A stretch of 21,925 bases of DNA from DASSWG01 sp041689995 (GTDB lineage Bacteria > Bacteroidota > Bacteroidia > Flavobacteriales > Flavobacteriaceae), in the NCBI GenBank assembly GCA_041689995.1, contig JBDNFD010000136.1:1-21925 (forward strand), given 5' to 3'. Positions 7,823-15,157 of this stretch are shown one piece after another; the first letter of the stretch is position 1; each line of letters starts with the position of its first letter. The notes below the pieces were generated by a model. The model searched no databases and had not been told where the DNA came from. It was given only the letters and a program-made list of their open reading frames with translations. Position numbers and translations under genes: made by a program.

Positions 7823-9865
7823 TTATTCAACAATGAATTTAAAAACCTGTTTGGCATTCAGAGCGTTTATTTCCAAGAAATAAATCCCTGTTTCCAATCG
7901 GCCATTCAAAGAAACTTGAAATTCTTGTGAAAAAATGCCCTCCGGCAAAACTTGAACCTGTTTCCCCAAAATATCCATAACCCTTATTTTTAAAGGGAAT
8001 TCAGGCAGGCCTTTTAAAGTAAAATTACCATTGTTCGGATTTGGGAAAATAAAAATTTTTGAAAACTCCATTTCCACCACTCCTAATGTTTGAACATTAA
8101 TTGCCAACAATTCGCTTTCATCGCAACCTTGGATGCTTTGGGACACATAATAGGTCGTTCCTGGTTCCAATGCGGTATCCGGTGGCAAAATTTGCGTTCC
8201 CGCCGCATCGGCGTACCACGTGAGAATAGGCTCCGAGCCCGTCCAATCGGTGGTTTCCACTTCCAAATCGGAGAGGGTTTCGCCGGGTTGAAAATCTTGC
8301 GGGCTATCGGCCACGGGCATCACCGGTTCGGGACAAGGGACGAATTTGGCAATGAAATAACTGCCATCCCCCATGAGCGAACTTTGAAAAGCATTTTCGG
8401 AAGCAATATTTTCATTGCTTTCGGTTACTCCGATGATATAGAATACATCATTGTTGGTCATGGAAAGAGTGGTGCATGAAAAAACTGGAATAATCTCAGA
8501 ATCCGGTCCCCCATAATAGGAGCCCCACTCCAACGTACTACCGGAAGGATCCAATTTCAATATCCTATTGTCAGTCTCCCCGGATTCTTCTTCTTGATAG
8601 TTTCCTCCATATGTTATGTCATTTATGGGATTGTTCGTGCCGTATATAAAAATATCCTGATCCATGTTCACATCGACGGTAAGCAAAGAACCGGTATAGC
8701 CCAGTAAATAGGAACCCCAGATTTGTTGCCCGTTCAAATCAAACTTTGTAACAAAACTATTGATGGTGTTAAAATCAAAATTGTTCTGCCAGGTGCCCGG
8801 GGTGGCAATATTGGTCGGGCTGTTGGTCAATCCCGAAATGATCAATTTGTTGCGTGGGATACTTATCGCACCAATGGTTTCCGCTCCCGGACCGCCAAAA
8901 TAGGTGCCCCACAAGCGCTGCCCGGATGTGGAAAACTTGCCGACAAAAAAATCCCCGTTCCCGGCACCAAAAGGTTGGTGCGTTCCCGGGGTACCATAAT
9001 AACCCTCGGTGTCCTGTGAAAATCCGCCCACATATACATTTCCATTGCTATCGACCTCCATGCCTTGAAATATATTTGATGCAAAATTGCCCACAGGGGG
9101 CAAATCCGGTGCATAATAGGTGGTCCAAAGCGGCTCCCCCGAAGCACTGAACCTGGCCAAAAACGGATACATGGGGACGATCAAGCCCCCTTGGCCGTCC
9201 GGGAGCGGGCCGGGAATGTTTTCCCGAAAAGCACCGGGGGTGGCCAAGTTGCTGCTCGTGGTGCTGCCCCATATAAAAAAATCATTGTTGTAGCCTGCTT
9301 TGATATCGTGAACTCCCTCCCACCTGTCTCCTTGGTAATAGGTGGCCCATTGCAAAACCCCCAAGTCGTTGAATTTCGCAAGAAAAGCGGCACCGGTAAT
9401 GGGGTTCCCGTTCGGATCCGTGTTCACCATCAATTCTTCTTGATAGGCGCCGGGGGTGGCTACCCCGGTAGTGCTATGGGTTCCCCCCGTGATATAGAGC
9501 TCGTCCCCTTTGATGCTGAGAGCACTAACCCTCGACCCCATTTCCCCGCCAAAAAAAGTGCCGTACAACAAAGCTCCTTCCGGAGAAAATTTGACCAAAA
9601 AACCGACCGATGCACCATTCCCTGGGTCACTTTGATGGGCATCAGAGGTGATAAAATCCGTTGCCGCCGTAAGCCCTTCCACGGCCCCCACCAACCAAAT
9701 ATTGTCGTTCGCGTCCGTGTCTATATCTTCGATATCCAATCTTCCCCCATCCCCTATTACCGCATCGAAGTATGTGCCCCAGGCACGGGTGTACCTTATA
9801 TCGTTGGTTTGGGCCGCAAGGGAACAAAAAGAAAATACAAGAAGTATGTTAAATATAGGTTTCAT
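7823..9865 (-). CDS. Secreted seven-bladed SBBP beta-propeller protein with T9SS type A tail
   Basis: I use the ATG at 9865 (MKPIFNILLVFSFCSLAAQ, a normal signal peptide); an in-frame TTG lies three codons earlier. The product has 680 residues. Seven repeats run from about 25 to 520, each with a W-G-T/S-Y-F/Y strand (AWGTYF, LYGTFFGG, LQWATYY, LWTTYY, LWGTYFGG, IWGSYL, LEWGSYYGG) and a later loop of the form NIATPGxWQ, consistent with a seven-bladed SBBP-type propeller. An Ig-like domain follows at about 525-600 (LTWYADAAG, GTTYYVSQ). The last 75 or so residues are a T9SS type A sorting domain (FPNPNNGNFTL, DILGKQV, GIYFLEI, KFIVE). It is exported by Sec and T9SS, then released or anchored at the surface. 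It is the last gene of a three-gene cluster. Its G+C content is much higher than that of the neighbours (68% by hand count at 9181-9240). Confidence 0.88.
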   Translation of the reverse strand: MKPIFNILLVFSFCSLAAQTNDIRYTRAWGTYFDAVIGDGGRLDIEDIDTDANDNIWLVGAVEGLTAATDFITSDAHQSDPGNGASVGFLVKFSPEGALLYGTFFGGEMGSRVSALSIKGDELYITGGTHSTTGVATPGAYQEELMVNTDPNGNPITGAAFLAKFNDLGVLQWATYYQGDRWEGVHDIKAGYNNDFFIWGSTTSSNLATPGAFRENIPGPLPDGQGGLIVPMYPFLARFSASGEPLWTTYYAPDLPPVGNFASNIFQGMEVDSNGNVYVGGFSQDTEGYYGTPGTHQPFGAGNGDFFVGKFSTSGQRLWGTYFGGPGAETIGAISIPRNKLIISGLTNSPTNIATPGTWQNNFDFNTINSFVTKFDLNGQQIWGSYLLGYTGSLLTVDVNMDQDIFIYGTNNPINDITYGGNYQEEESGETDNRILKLDPSGSTLEWGSYYGGPDSEIIPVFSCTTLSMTNNDVFYIIGVTESNENIASENAFQSSLMGDGSYFIAKFVPCPEPVMPVADSPQDFQPGETLSDLEVETTDWTGSEPILTWYADAAGTQILPPDTALEPGTTYYVSQSIQGCDESELLAINVQTLGVVEMEFSKIFIFPNPNNGNFTLKGLPEFPLKIRVMDILGKQVQVLPEGIFSQEFQVSLNGRLETGIYFLEINALNAKQVFKFIVE

Positions 9866-9870
9866 AACGA

Positions 9871-10029
9871 TCAATCGTCAAAAAGTACCACAATTTGTGT
9901 GCTAAAAATCTGCCAACTTGCCGTGAAGGTACTGTTTGGATCGTTCCAAAAAGTGGAAGGCATACAACCGCCAAAGGCATTTTGATCCCCTATTTTTGTA
10001 TGATAACCACTTGGGGGCCAAAATTCAAT
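9871..10029 (-). pseudogene. Out-of-frame C-terminal segment of the secreted protein gene
   Basis: This stretch, read one base ahead of the frame of the upstream gene at 10414, encodes about 52 residues that look like genuine protein: IEFWPPSGYH, then DQNAFGGCMP, STFWNDP and TASWQIFSTQ, ending VVLFDD and a TGA at 9871. It has no start codon of its own in a sensible place. Removing one A from the AAA at 10029-10031 joins it smoothly to the upstream frame (NMDT-IEFW) and gives a 180-residue protein that stops 5 nt before the ATG of the SBBP gene. I read it as the detached end of that gene. Confidence 0.6.
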
Positions 10030-10414
10030 TTGTGTCCATATTGGTAGGGGTGGCCATAAAGGCACAAAGACCTTGCGCCTGAGTCCCTGTGCAAGGCGAA
10101 GAAGTTGAACATATTGAACCCCCATAGATATAAACATCCGCAGGGAACAAACCAGCGGGCGAAGAACTTGAACTATTAAAATCGGTAAATGCATCTAAAA
10201 GTATTGAACCTCCCACGGGAATAGTAATAACATCCGTGGAAAATGAGGTATGGCACTCATCACAGTCCGGAGGAAACAAAGGACCGTCACCATAAAAACT
10301 AAGGGACACGGGAATGGGCGAAGAAGAATTATTTACAATTTTTAACGGAAGTTGTTGCGAAAAAGCAGATAGGCTATAAAACAATACAATTGAAGTAAGT
10401 AATAGATTTTTCAT
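10025..10414 (-). CDS. Secreted cysteine-containing protein, probably truncated by a frameshift
   Basis: The uninterrupted frame has 129 residues. Residues 1-20 form a signal peptide (MKNLLLTSIVLFYSLSAFSQ). The mature part opens with a short beta-rich stretch, LPLKIVNNSSSPIPVSLSFYG, and contains DCDECH, SICS, PCTG and LCAF cysteines plus a serine run. I recognise no family. The frame stops at a TGA exactly where the next frame begins to look like real protein, so the intact gene probably ran to 9871 (180 residues, with a further cysteine in FGGCMP). It starts 4 nt after the stop of the lipoprotein gene and, in intact form, would end 5 nt before the SBBP gene. That spacing suggests one operon of three exported proteins. 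A +1 programmed frameshift at AAT-TGA is possible but less likely than an indel or a sequencing error. Confidence 0.7.
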   Translation of the reverse strand: MKNLLLTSIVLFYSLSAFSQQLPLKIVNNSSSPIPVSLSFYGDGPLFPPDCDECHTSFSTDVITIPVGGSILLDAFTDFNSSSSSPAGLFPADVYIYGGSICSTSSPCTGTQAQGLCAFMATPTNMDTN

Positions 10415-10418
10415 GATT

Positions 10419-10784
10419 TTAGTTTTTAGACTTATTAGTGTTTTTGGTGTAAATTTCCAAAGCTATAAGAAATTTTTGTTCCAAATTCATTGAATTAATT
10501 TCTTCTTGTGTTTTACCGGAAGAAAGCAATAGGAGTTCAGCCTCTTTTTGGATATTTTCCAAACGATTTTGAAGCAAATTGTTAGAGGTCTGCCTTTCTT
10601 GTAGGACAAAATTTTCAGGTTGGTTCCATTCTTCCAAGGCTTTGGAAAAATCCATTTTTGCAACTTCCAAAGAAGTTTGAGGGGGCATGTTGTCGTTATC
10701 TTTACTACAAGAACTTAGCAATGTTGCTCCACACAATAAAAAGAACAGAAAACAAATCGGTTTGAAATAATTTTTTCTTATCAT
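10419..10784 (-). CDS. Small predicted lipoprotein
   Basis: This 121-residue protein has a signal sequence with a clear lipobox: LLSSC with C26 as the lipidated residue, followed by SKDNDN. A lysine and acidic residues just after the cysteine resemble the surface-export signal described for some Bacteroidota lipoproteins, so surface exposure is possible. The mature part is mainly helical and charged (MDFSKALEEWNQPENF, NLLQNRLENIQKEAELLLLS, EEINSMNLEQKFLIALEIY) with no recognised domain. It is the first gene of the three-gene secreted cluster, 4 nt ahead of the next gene, with a candidate promoter 26-56 nt upstream of its ATG. Function unknown. Confidence 0.78.
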   Translation of the reverse strand: MIRKNYFKPICFLFFLLCGATLLSSCSKDNDNMPPQTSLEVAKMDFSKALEEWNQPENFVLQERQTSNNLLQNRLENIQKEAELLLLSSGKTQEEINSMNLEQKFLIALEIYTKNTNKSKN

Positions 10785-10810
10785 TTTTATAGATTTTAAG
10801 ATTGTTCCCG

Positions 10811-10840
10811 CAAGTTATTATTTAAAAAAAAAGACAACAA
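10811..10840 (-). promoter_or_regulatory. Candidate promoter of the secreted-protein cluster
   Basis: The minus strand offers TTG (10838-10840 or 10835-10837) and a shortened -7 box TAACTTG (10811-10817), with a 17-nt spacer in the second case. The gap between ligA and the lipoprotein gene contains no clear terminator hairpin, so read-through from ligA is an alternative source of transcript. Confidence 0.3.
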
Positions 10841-10862
10841 TTTGATCCATTTTTTTTGTTTT

Positions 10863-12869
10863 TTAACGTTTTGTTTCCACCAACAACTTAAGGAAATCTT
10901 CTTCGGAAATAATTTTTGTTCCCAGTTTTTCTGCTTTTGCCAACTTGCTGGGACCCATATTTTCGCCAGCTATCAAAAATCCTGTTTTTGCCGAAATCGA
11001 ACTGGAAATCTTTCCTCCGTTATCCTCGATTAGCTTCTTGAGTTCTGATCGCGAAATTTTTTCAAAAACTCCCGAGACCACAAAACTTTGTCCGGTCAAT
11101 TTATCAGTTTGGTTGGCCAATTTTTCTTTGGAAATTTCAAGTTGAACGCCATATTCTTTTAATCGTTCGAGCAAATTTCGGTTTTCTTCAGATGCAAAAA
11201 AAGCAATCACACTTTCTGCGATCCGCTCCCCTATTTCGTCAACCTTGGTCAATTCTTCAAAAGTTGATTCTGCAAGAGCATTCACATTTTTATAATGCTT
11301 CGCCAATTTCTTCGCCACTGTTTCGCCTACATATCTAATTCCCAAAGCGAACAAAACCCGCTCGAAGGGAATTTCTTTGGATTTTTCAATACCTGAAATT
11401 AAATTGTCAGCCGACTTTTCCGCCATGCGTTCTAAGGGAAGGATATCTTCTTTTTTCAATTCATATAAATCAGCATAATTTTCGATTAGTCCATTCTTGA
11501 CCAAAAGTACCACTGTTTCACCACCCAAACCTTCTATATCCATTGCTTTTCTCGATATAAAATGTTGGATACGCCCAATTATTTGTGGAGGGCAACCTCG
11601 ATAATTGGGGCAATAATGTTGCGCTTCCCCTTCATTACGAACCAATTCCGTTCCACATTCGGGGCAGTTTTCCAAATACTGTGTTTCTTTCGAATTCGGG
11701 TCACGTTTGGTAAAATCAACCCCAATAATTTTCGGAATAATTTCGCCACCTTTCTCCACAAAAACGATATCGCCTTCACGAACATCTAATTTTTCAATTT
11801 GATCGGCATTATGCAAAGAAGCACGTTTCACGGTCGTTTGTGCCAATTGGACCGGCTGCAAATTTGCTACGGGAGTGATCGCGCCCGTTCTTCCAACCTG
11901 ATAGGTGATTTTGTTCAATTTTGTGGAAACCTGTTCTGCTTTAAATTTATATGCCATCGCCCACCGAGGGGATTTTGCGGTATAACCTAATTCATCTTGC
12001 TGCTGCAAACTGTTGACTTTCAGCACGATTCCGTCGATTTCATAGGGCAATTCATGGCGATGTTCATTCCAATATTCAATGAACTCCATCACTTCGGAAT
12101 GATTTTTGGCCAAAATGGATTCCTTTGGAACTTTAAAACCCCATTCCCGTGCTTTTTCCAAGCCTTCGAATTGGGTTTTTAAAGGCAAATGTTCCCCAGT
12201 CAAATTGTATAATAAACAATCCAAAGGACGTTTTGCCACTTCCGCACTATCTTGCAATTTCAAGGTTCCGGCAGCGGTATTTCGCGGATTGGCATAAGGT
12301 TCCTCACCATTTTCAACTCGTTCCGCATTCAACTTTGCAAAACCTTCATAAGGAAGAACAATCTCACCACGGATGTTGAATTTTTCAGGATATTCTCCTT
12401 TCAATTTCAAGGGAACAGAATTGATGGTTTTCACATTGCTTGTCACATCATCGCCCTGAATTCCGTCACCCCGTGTCACCGCTTTTTTCAGTGAACCATT
12501 TTCATACGTAATACTGATTGAAGCTCCGTCATATTTCAGTTCGCATGTATAATTTACTTCCCCATCGATCAATTTTTTTACCCTTTTTTCCCAGTCCTCC
12601 AAATCGGTTTTTGAATAGGAATTCGATAAAGAATACATTGGGAATTCGTGGACACTGGTTTCAAACTTCTTAGTGATTTCACCGCCCACGCGCAAGGTTG
12701 GGGAATTGGCATCGTAAAATTCCGGGTATTTCTGCTCCAAATCTTGCAATTCCTTTAATTTCATGTCGAAATCATAATCAGAAATTACCGATTGGTTCAA
12801 CACATAATAATTGTAGTTGTGCTTACGCAGTTGCTCACGGAGTTGTTGAATTTTTTCTTCTGTTGTCAT
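10863..12869 (-). CDS. ligA: NAD-dependent DNA ligase
   Basis: This 668-residue protein is the essential replicative and repair ligase that seals nicks using NAD+. The order of domains is complete. Ia domain: YYVLNQSVISDYDFD (21-35). Adenylation domain: catalytic lysine in KYDG (112-115), TRGDGIQGDDVT and EIDGIVLKVN. OB fold: KRASLHNADQI and GDIVFVEKGGEIIPK. Four-cysteine zinc finger: C402, C405, C420, C426. Helix-hairpin-helix repeats: DIEGLGGETV, LFALGIRYVGETVAKKLA. C-terminal BRCT domain at about 590-668: FVVSGVFEKISRSELKKLIEDNGG. Length is normal (E. coli LigA 671). The start ATG gives the usual N-terminus. It lies downstream of the palindromic repeat region and upstream of the secreted cluster. 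Confidence 0.97.
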   Translation of the reverse strand: MTTEEKIQQLREQLRKHNYNYYVLNQSVISDYDFDMKLKELQDLEQKYPEFYDANSPTLRVGGEITKKFETSVHEFPMYSLSNSYSKTDLEDWEKRVKKLIDGEVNYTCELKYDGASISITYENGSLKKAVTRGDGIQGDDVTSNVKTINSVPLKLKGEYPEKFNIRGEIVLPYEGFAKLNAERVENGEEPYANPRNTAAGTLKLQDSAEVAKRPLDCLLYNLTGEHLPLKTQFEGLEKAREWGFKVPKESILAKNHSEVMEFIEYWNEHRHELPYEIDGIVLKVNSLQQQDELGYTAKSPRWAMAYKFKAEQVSTKLNKITYQVGRTGAITPVANLQPVQLAQTTVKRASLHNADQIEKLDVREGDIVFVEKGGEIIPKIIGVDFTKRDPNSKETQYLENCPECGTELVRNEGEAQHYCPNYRGCPPQIIGRIQHFISRKAMDIEGLGGETVVLLVKNGLIENYADLYELKKEDILPLERMAEKSADNLISGIEKSKEIPFERVLFALGIRYVGETVAKKLAKHYKNVNALAESTFEELTKVDEIGERIAESVIAFFASEENRNLLERLKEYGVQLEISKEKLANQTDKLTGQSFVVSGVFEKISRSELKKLIEDNGGKISSSISAKTGFLIAGENMGPSKLAKAEKLGTKIISEEDFLKLLVETKR

Positions 12870-12942
12870 TTTTAATATTTGGCGAGCGGTTTTTAGATTG
12901 TTGAAATTATCAAGAAATATAGATTCCTTTCCTTGAAACCAC

Positions 12943-12950
12943 CAAAGATA
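12943..12950 (-). promoter_or_regulatory. Candidate -7 box for ligA
   Basis: The minus strand reads TATCTTTG, a full TAnnTTTG match, giving a leader of about 65 nt to the ligA ATG. The -33 region is only T-rich. The box forms one arm of a CAAAG-N8-CTTTG inverted repeat (12943-12960), which could be an operator or coincidence. Confidence 0.4.
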
Positions 12951-12999
12951 CTATACTTTGAAAAAAATTAATGGAAAATAAAAATGGAATACTGATAAT

Positions 13000-13085
13000 C
13001 CTGCAAGGTCTTATTTACTGACCTTGTAGGTTTTCTTTGAAAATTCCATTCACTTTATACCTACACGATTTTTGAAACCTTGCAG
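13000..13085. repeat. Dimeric palindromic repeat between the alarmone hydrolase gene and ligA
   Basis: Two hairpins of related sequence stand side by side. The first pairs CCTGCAAGGTC (13000-13010) with GACCTTGTAGG (13020-13030), 11 pairs with one G-T wobble, and is followed by a T-rich run. The second (13060-13085) pairs CCTACA/TGCAG-type arms over about 11 positions with one mismatch in the minus-strand RNA. CTGCAAGGT (13001-13009) is also exactly complementary to ACCTTGCAG (13077-13085). The inverted order of the two units recalls REP/BIME-type elements. The region begins 8 nt after the stop of the HD gene and may help end its transcript. Confidence 0.7.
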
Positions 13086-13093
13086 TATATTCC

Positions 13094-13618
13094 CTATGCT
13101 TTCCCCAATATTTTTTTTCCTTTCTCTATTTCTTTCCTTGCCCGTTGAAACAACTCTTGATTTCCGCCTTTCAAAGCCTCTGTCAATGCGTCCATTTCTG
13201 GAACATACTGGCGGGCAAAATTCCGATCGTTCCGAACAATATCTGGCGTATTGTCGATCACATCGGCCAACTTTATTGTTTTAGCCTCTGGACTGATTGT
13301 CGCTTGCCGTGTTGTTTCTTTTTGCTTGCGTTTTTCCCTATTTAAATTTGGATATTTTTTGGGAATATATTCATCCGTTAACTCCAAAACAAGACCAGCA
13401 ATTTTTTTACCGAACCGCTCTTCAATTTCCTCAATAGATACAGGCGTATCTTCCACCACGTCGTGCAAATAAGCCGCACAAACCATCTCAGTAGAATGCG
13501 GAACGGTTTTTACGGTTTCCGCCACCCGTTTTGGATGTTCTATATAGGGTTCATGGTTGTATTTTCGTTCCTGTACGCCATGCGCCTTTCTTGCAAATTC
13601 CAAGGCTTCCTTTTCCAT
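13094..13618 (-). CDS. Small HD-domain (p)ppGpp hydrolase-like protein
   Basis: This 174-residue single-domain protein has the HD fold of the hydrolase half of Rel/SpoT proteins and of the small alarmone hydrolases (MESH1-like). The metal ligands are in place: H28 in YIEHPKRVAETV, H52-D53 in AAYLHDVVEDT with the E56-D57 pair, and D119 in IKLADVIDN (115-123). It lacks the synthetase, TGS and ACT domains, so it can only be a hydrolase. The expected reaction is removal of the 3' pyrophosphate from ppGpp, with NADPH 3'-phosphate as another substrate reported for relatives. The last 40 residues are a charged helix. It lies between the lpd terminator and the palindromic repeat and appears to be a single-gene unit. 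Family is secure; substrate is inference. Confidence 0.85.
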   Translation of the reverse strand: MEKEALEFARKAHGVQERKYNHEPYIEHPKRVAETVKTVPHSTEMVCAAYLHDVVEDTPVSIEEIEERFGKKIAGLVLELTDEYIPKKYPNLNREKRKQKETTRQATISPEAKTIKLADVIDNTPDIVRNDRNFARQYVPEMDALTEALKGGNQELFQRARKEIEKGKKILGKA

Positions 13619-13650
13619 GAATGACTTTTAAAATAATTATAATCAAAACT

Positions 13651-13688
13651 AAAAACCCTTTCGGCAGAAATTCTCCTGAAAGGGTTTT
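13651..13688 (-). terminator. Terminator after lpd
   Basis: AAAACCCTTTC (13652-13662) is exactly complementary to GAAAGGGTTTT (13678-13688), an 11-bp stem with a 15-base loop. In the lpd direction it ends in a run of U (GGGTTTTTAG). It lies 34 nt after the lpd stop codon and 32 nt before the ATG of the HD gene. The symmetric T-runs would let it work in both directions. Confidence 0.82.
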
Positions 13689-13722
13689 ATATATAGATTT
13701 ACTTCAGAATAGGTCATTATTT

Positions 13723-15111
13723 TCACAAATGAATGACTTCCCCATACGCGTCGGCAACGGCTTCCATTACCGCTTCGCTCATAGTCGGATGTGGGTGGAT
13801 GGTTTTAAGAACTTCGTGGCTCGTGGTTTCCAATTTTCTTCCTAACACCGCTTCAGCGATCATATCCGTTACGCCGGCACCAATCATGTGACAGCCAAGC
13901 CATTCGCCATATTTAGCGTCGAAAATAACTTTTACAAATCCTTCTTTGGTTCCGGCGGCACTGGCTTTTCCGGAAGCTGAAAATGGGAATTTCCCTACTT
14001 TCAGTTCATATCCGGCTTCTTTGGCTTGCTTCTCGGTCATCCCGACACTTGCAATTTCAGGGGAAGCGTAGGTACAACCTGGAATATTTCCGTAATCGAT
14101 TGGTTCAACCGTTAATCCAGCGATTTTTTCCACGCAGGTGATTCCTTCCGCGGAAGCGACATGAGCCAATGCTGGTCCGTGAACCACGTCGCCAATTGCA
14201 TAAATTCCCGGAATATTTGTTTGGTACCAATCGTTTACTAAAATTTTATCTTTTTCGGTTTTAATACCTAAATCTTCCAAACCAATATTTTCAATGTTGG
14301 TTTTGATCCCCACAGCGGAAAGAACGATTTCTGCTTCCAATGTCTCTTCGCCTTTTTTGGTTTTAACTTTTGCTTTCACCATTTTTCCCGAAGCATCCAA
14401 GCTTTCTACAGAAGCATTGGTCATAATTTTAATACCGGATTTTTTAAAGGATTTTTCAAATTGTTTCGAAATATCCTCATCTTCCACCGGAACCAAATTA
14501 GGAAGATATTCCACGACGGTTACTTCGGTTCCCATGGCGTTATAAAAATGGGCAAATTCCACCCCAATGGCTCCCGAACCAATGACCAAAATAGATTTTG
14601 GCTGTTTTTTTAAACTCATCGCTTCCCGGTATCCGATCACTTTTTCACCGTCTTGTTTCAAATTTGGTAATTCGCGGGAATGGGCGCCGGTGGCAATAAT
14701 TATATGATCGGCTTCATAATCGGTGGTTTTCCCTTTATCATCTTTCACCGAAACTTTCTTCCCAGATTTGAGTTTTCCAAAACCATTGATCACGTCGATC
14801 TTATTTTTCTTCATCAAGAATTCGACGCCTTTGCTCATTCCTGTGGCAATATCTCGACTTCTTTTTATAACCGAACCGAAATTTTTATCAGGATTTTCAA
14901 GGGTTAATCCATAATCTTCCGCATGTTTCAAGTAATTGAATACTTCGGCACTTTTCAGCAAGGCTTTTGTGGGAATACAACCCCAATTCAGGCAAACGCC
15001 GCCCAAGTTATCCTTTTCAATAATCGCGGTTTTTAAACCAAGTTGTGAGGCTCTAATTGCCGTCACATATCCTCCTGGACCGCTTCCTAAAACTATAATG
15101 TCGTATTTCAT
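13723..15111 (-). CDS. lpdA: Dihydrolipoyl dehydrogenase (E3)
   Basis: This 462-residue flavoprotein reoxidises the dihydrolipoyl group of 2-oxoacid dehydrogenase E2 components and reduces NAD+. It has FAD-binding GSGPGGYVTAIRA (9-21), the redox disulfide GGVCLNWGC (C40 and C45), the NAD-binding IGSGAIGVEFAHFYNAMG near 180, the second FAD motif YAIGDV, and the C-terminal dimerisation domain with the catalytic pair H441 and E446 in HPHPTMSE. It is the third gene of sucA-sucB-lpd, 46 nt after sucB, and ends with a strong hairpin. Because E3 is normally shared, it can also serve the pyruvate dehydrogenase whose E1 beta lies elsewhere in this window. Confidence 0.96.
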   Translation of the reverse strand: MKYDIIVLGSGPGGYVTAIRASQLGLKTAIIEKDNLGGVCLNWGCIPTKALLKSAEVFNYLKHAEDYGLTLENPDKNFGSVIKRSRDIATGMSKGVEFLMKKNKIDVINGFGKLKSGKKVSVKDDKGKTTDYEADHIIIATGAHSRELPNLKQDGEKVIGYREAMSLKKQPKSILVIGSGAIGVEFAHFYNAMGTEVTVVEYLPNLVPVEDEDISKQFEKSFKKSGIKIMTNASVESLDASGKMVKAKVKTKKGEETLEAEIVLSAVGIKTNIENIGLEDLGIKTEKDKILVNDWYQTNIPGIYAIGDVVHGPALAHVASAEGITCVEKIAGLTVEPIDYGNIPGCTYASPEIASVGMTEKQAKEAGYELKVGKFPFSASGKASAAGTKEGFVKVIFDAKYGEWLGCHMIGAGVTDMIAEAVLGRKLETTSHEVLKTIHPHPTMSEAVMEAVADAYGEVIHL

Positions 15112-15157
15112 TAGTATTATTTAGTAATTAGTATTGAATTAATTCAGAATTCCAGAG

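Noticed and set aside
7814..7830. Small TTGAA/TTCAA inverted repeat at the nupG/SBBP convergent stops
   Set aside because: Only five A+T-rich pairs with no T-tract; too weak to call a terminator, so termination here remains unexplained.
9191..9985. 264-codon plus-strand open frame opposite the SBBP gene
   Set aside because: It lies antisense to a well-supported propeller gene, has no recognisable domain, is rich in Arg/Gly/Pro as expected from the G+C rise, and runs across the gene boundary.
12943..12960. CAAAG-N8-CTTTG inverted repeat upstream of ligA
   Set aside because: Five-base arms overlap the candidate -7 box and can be explained by it; no independent support for an operator.
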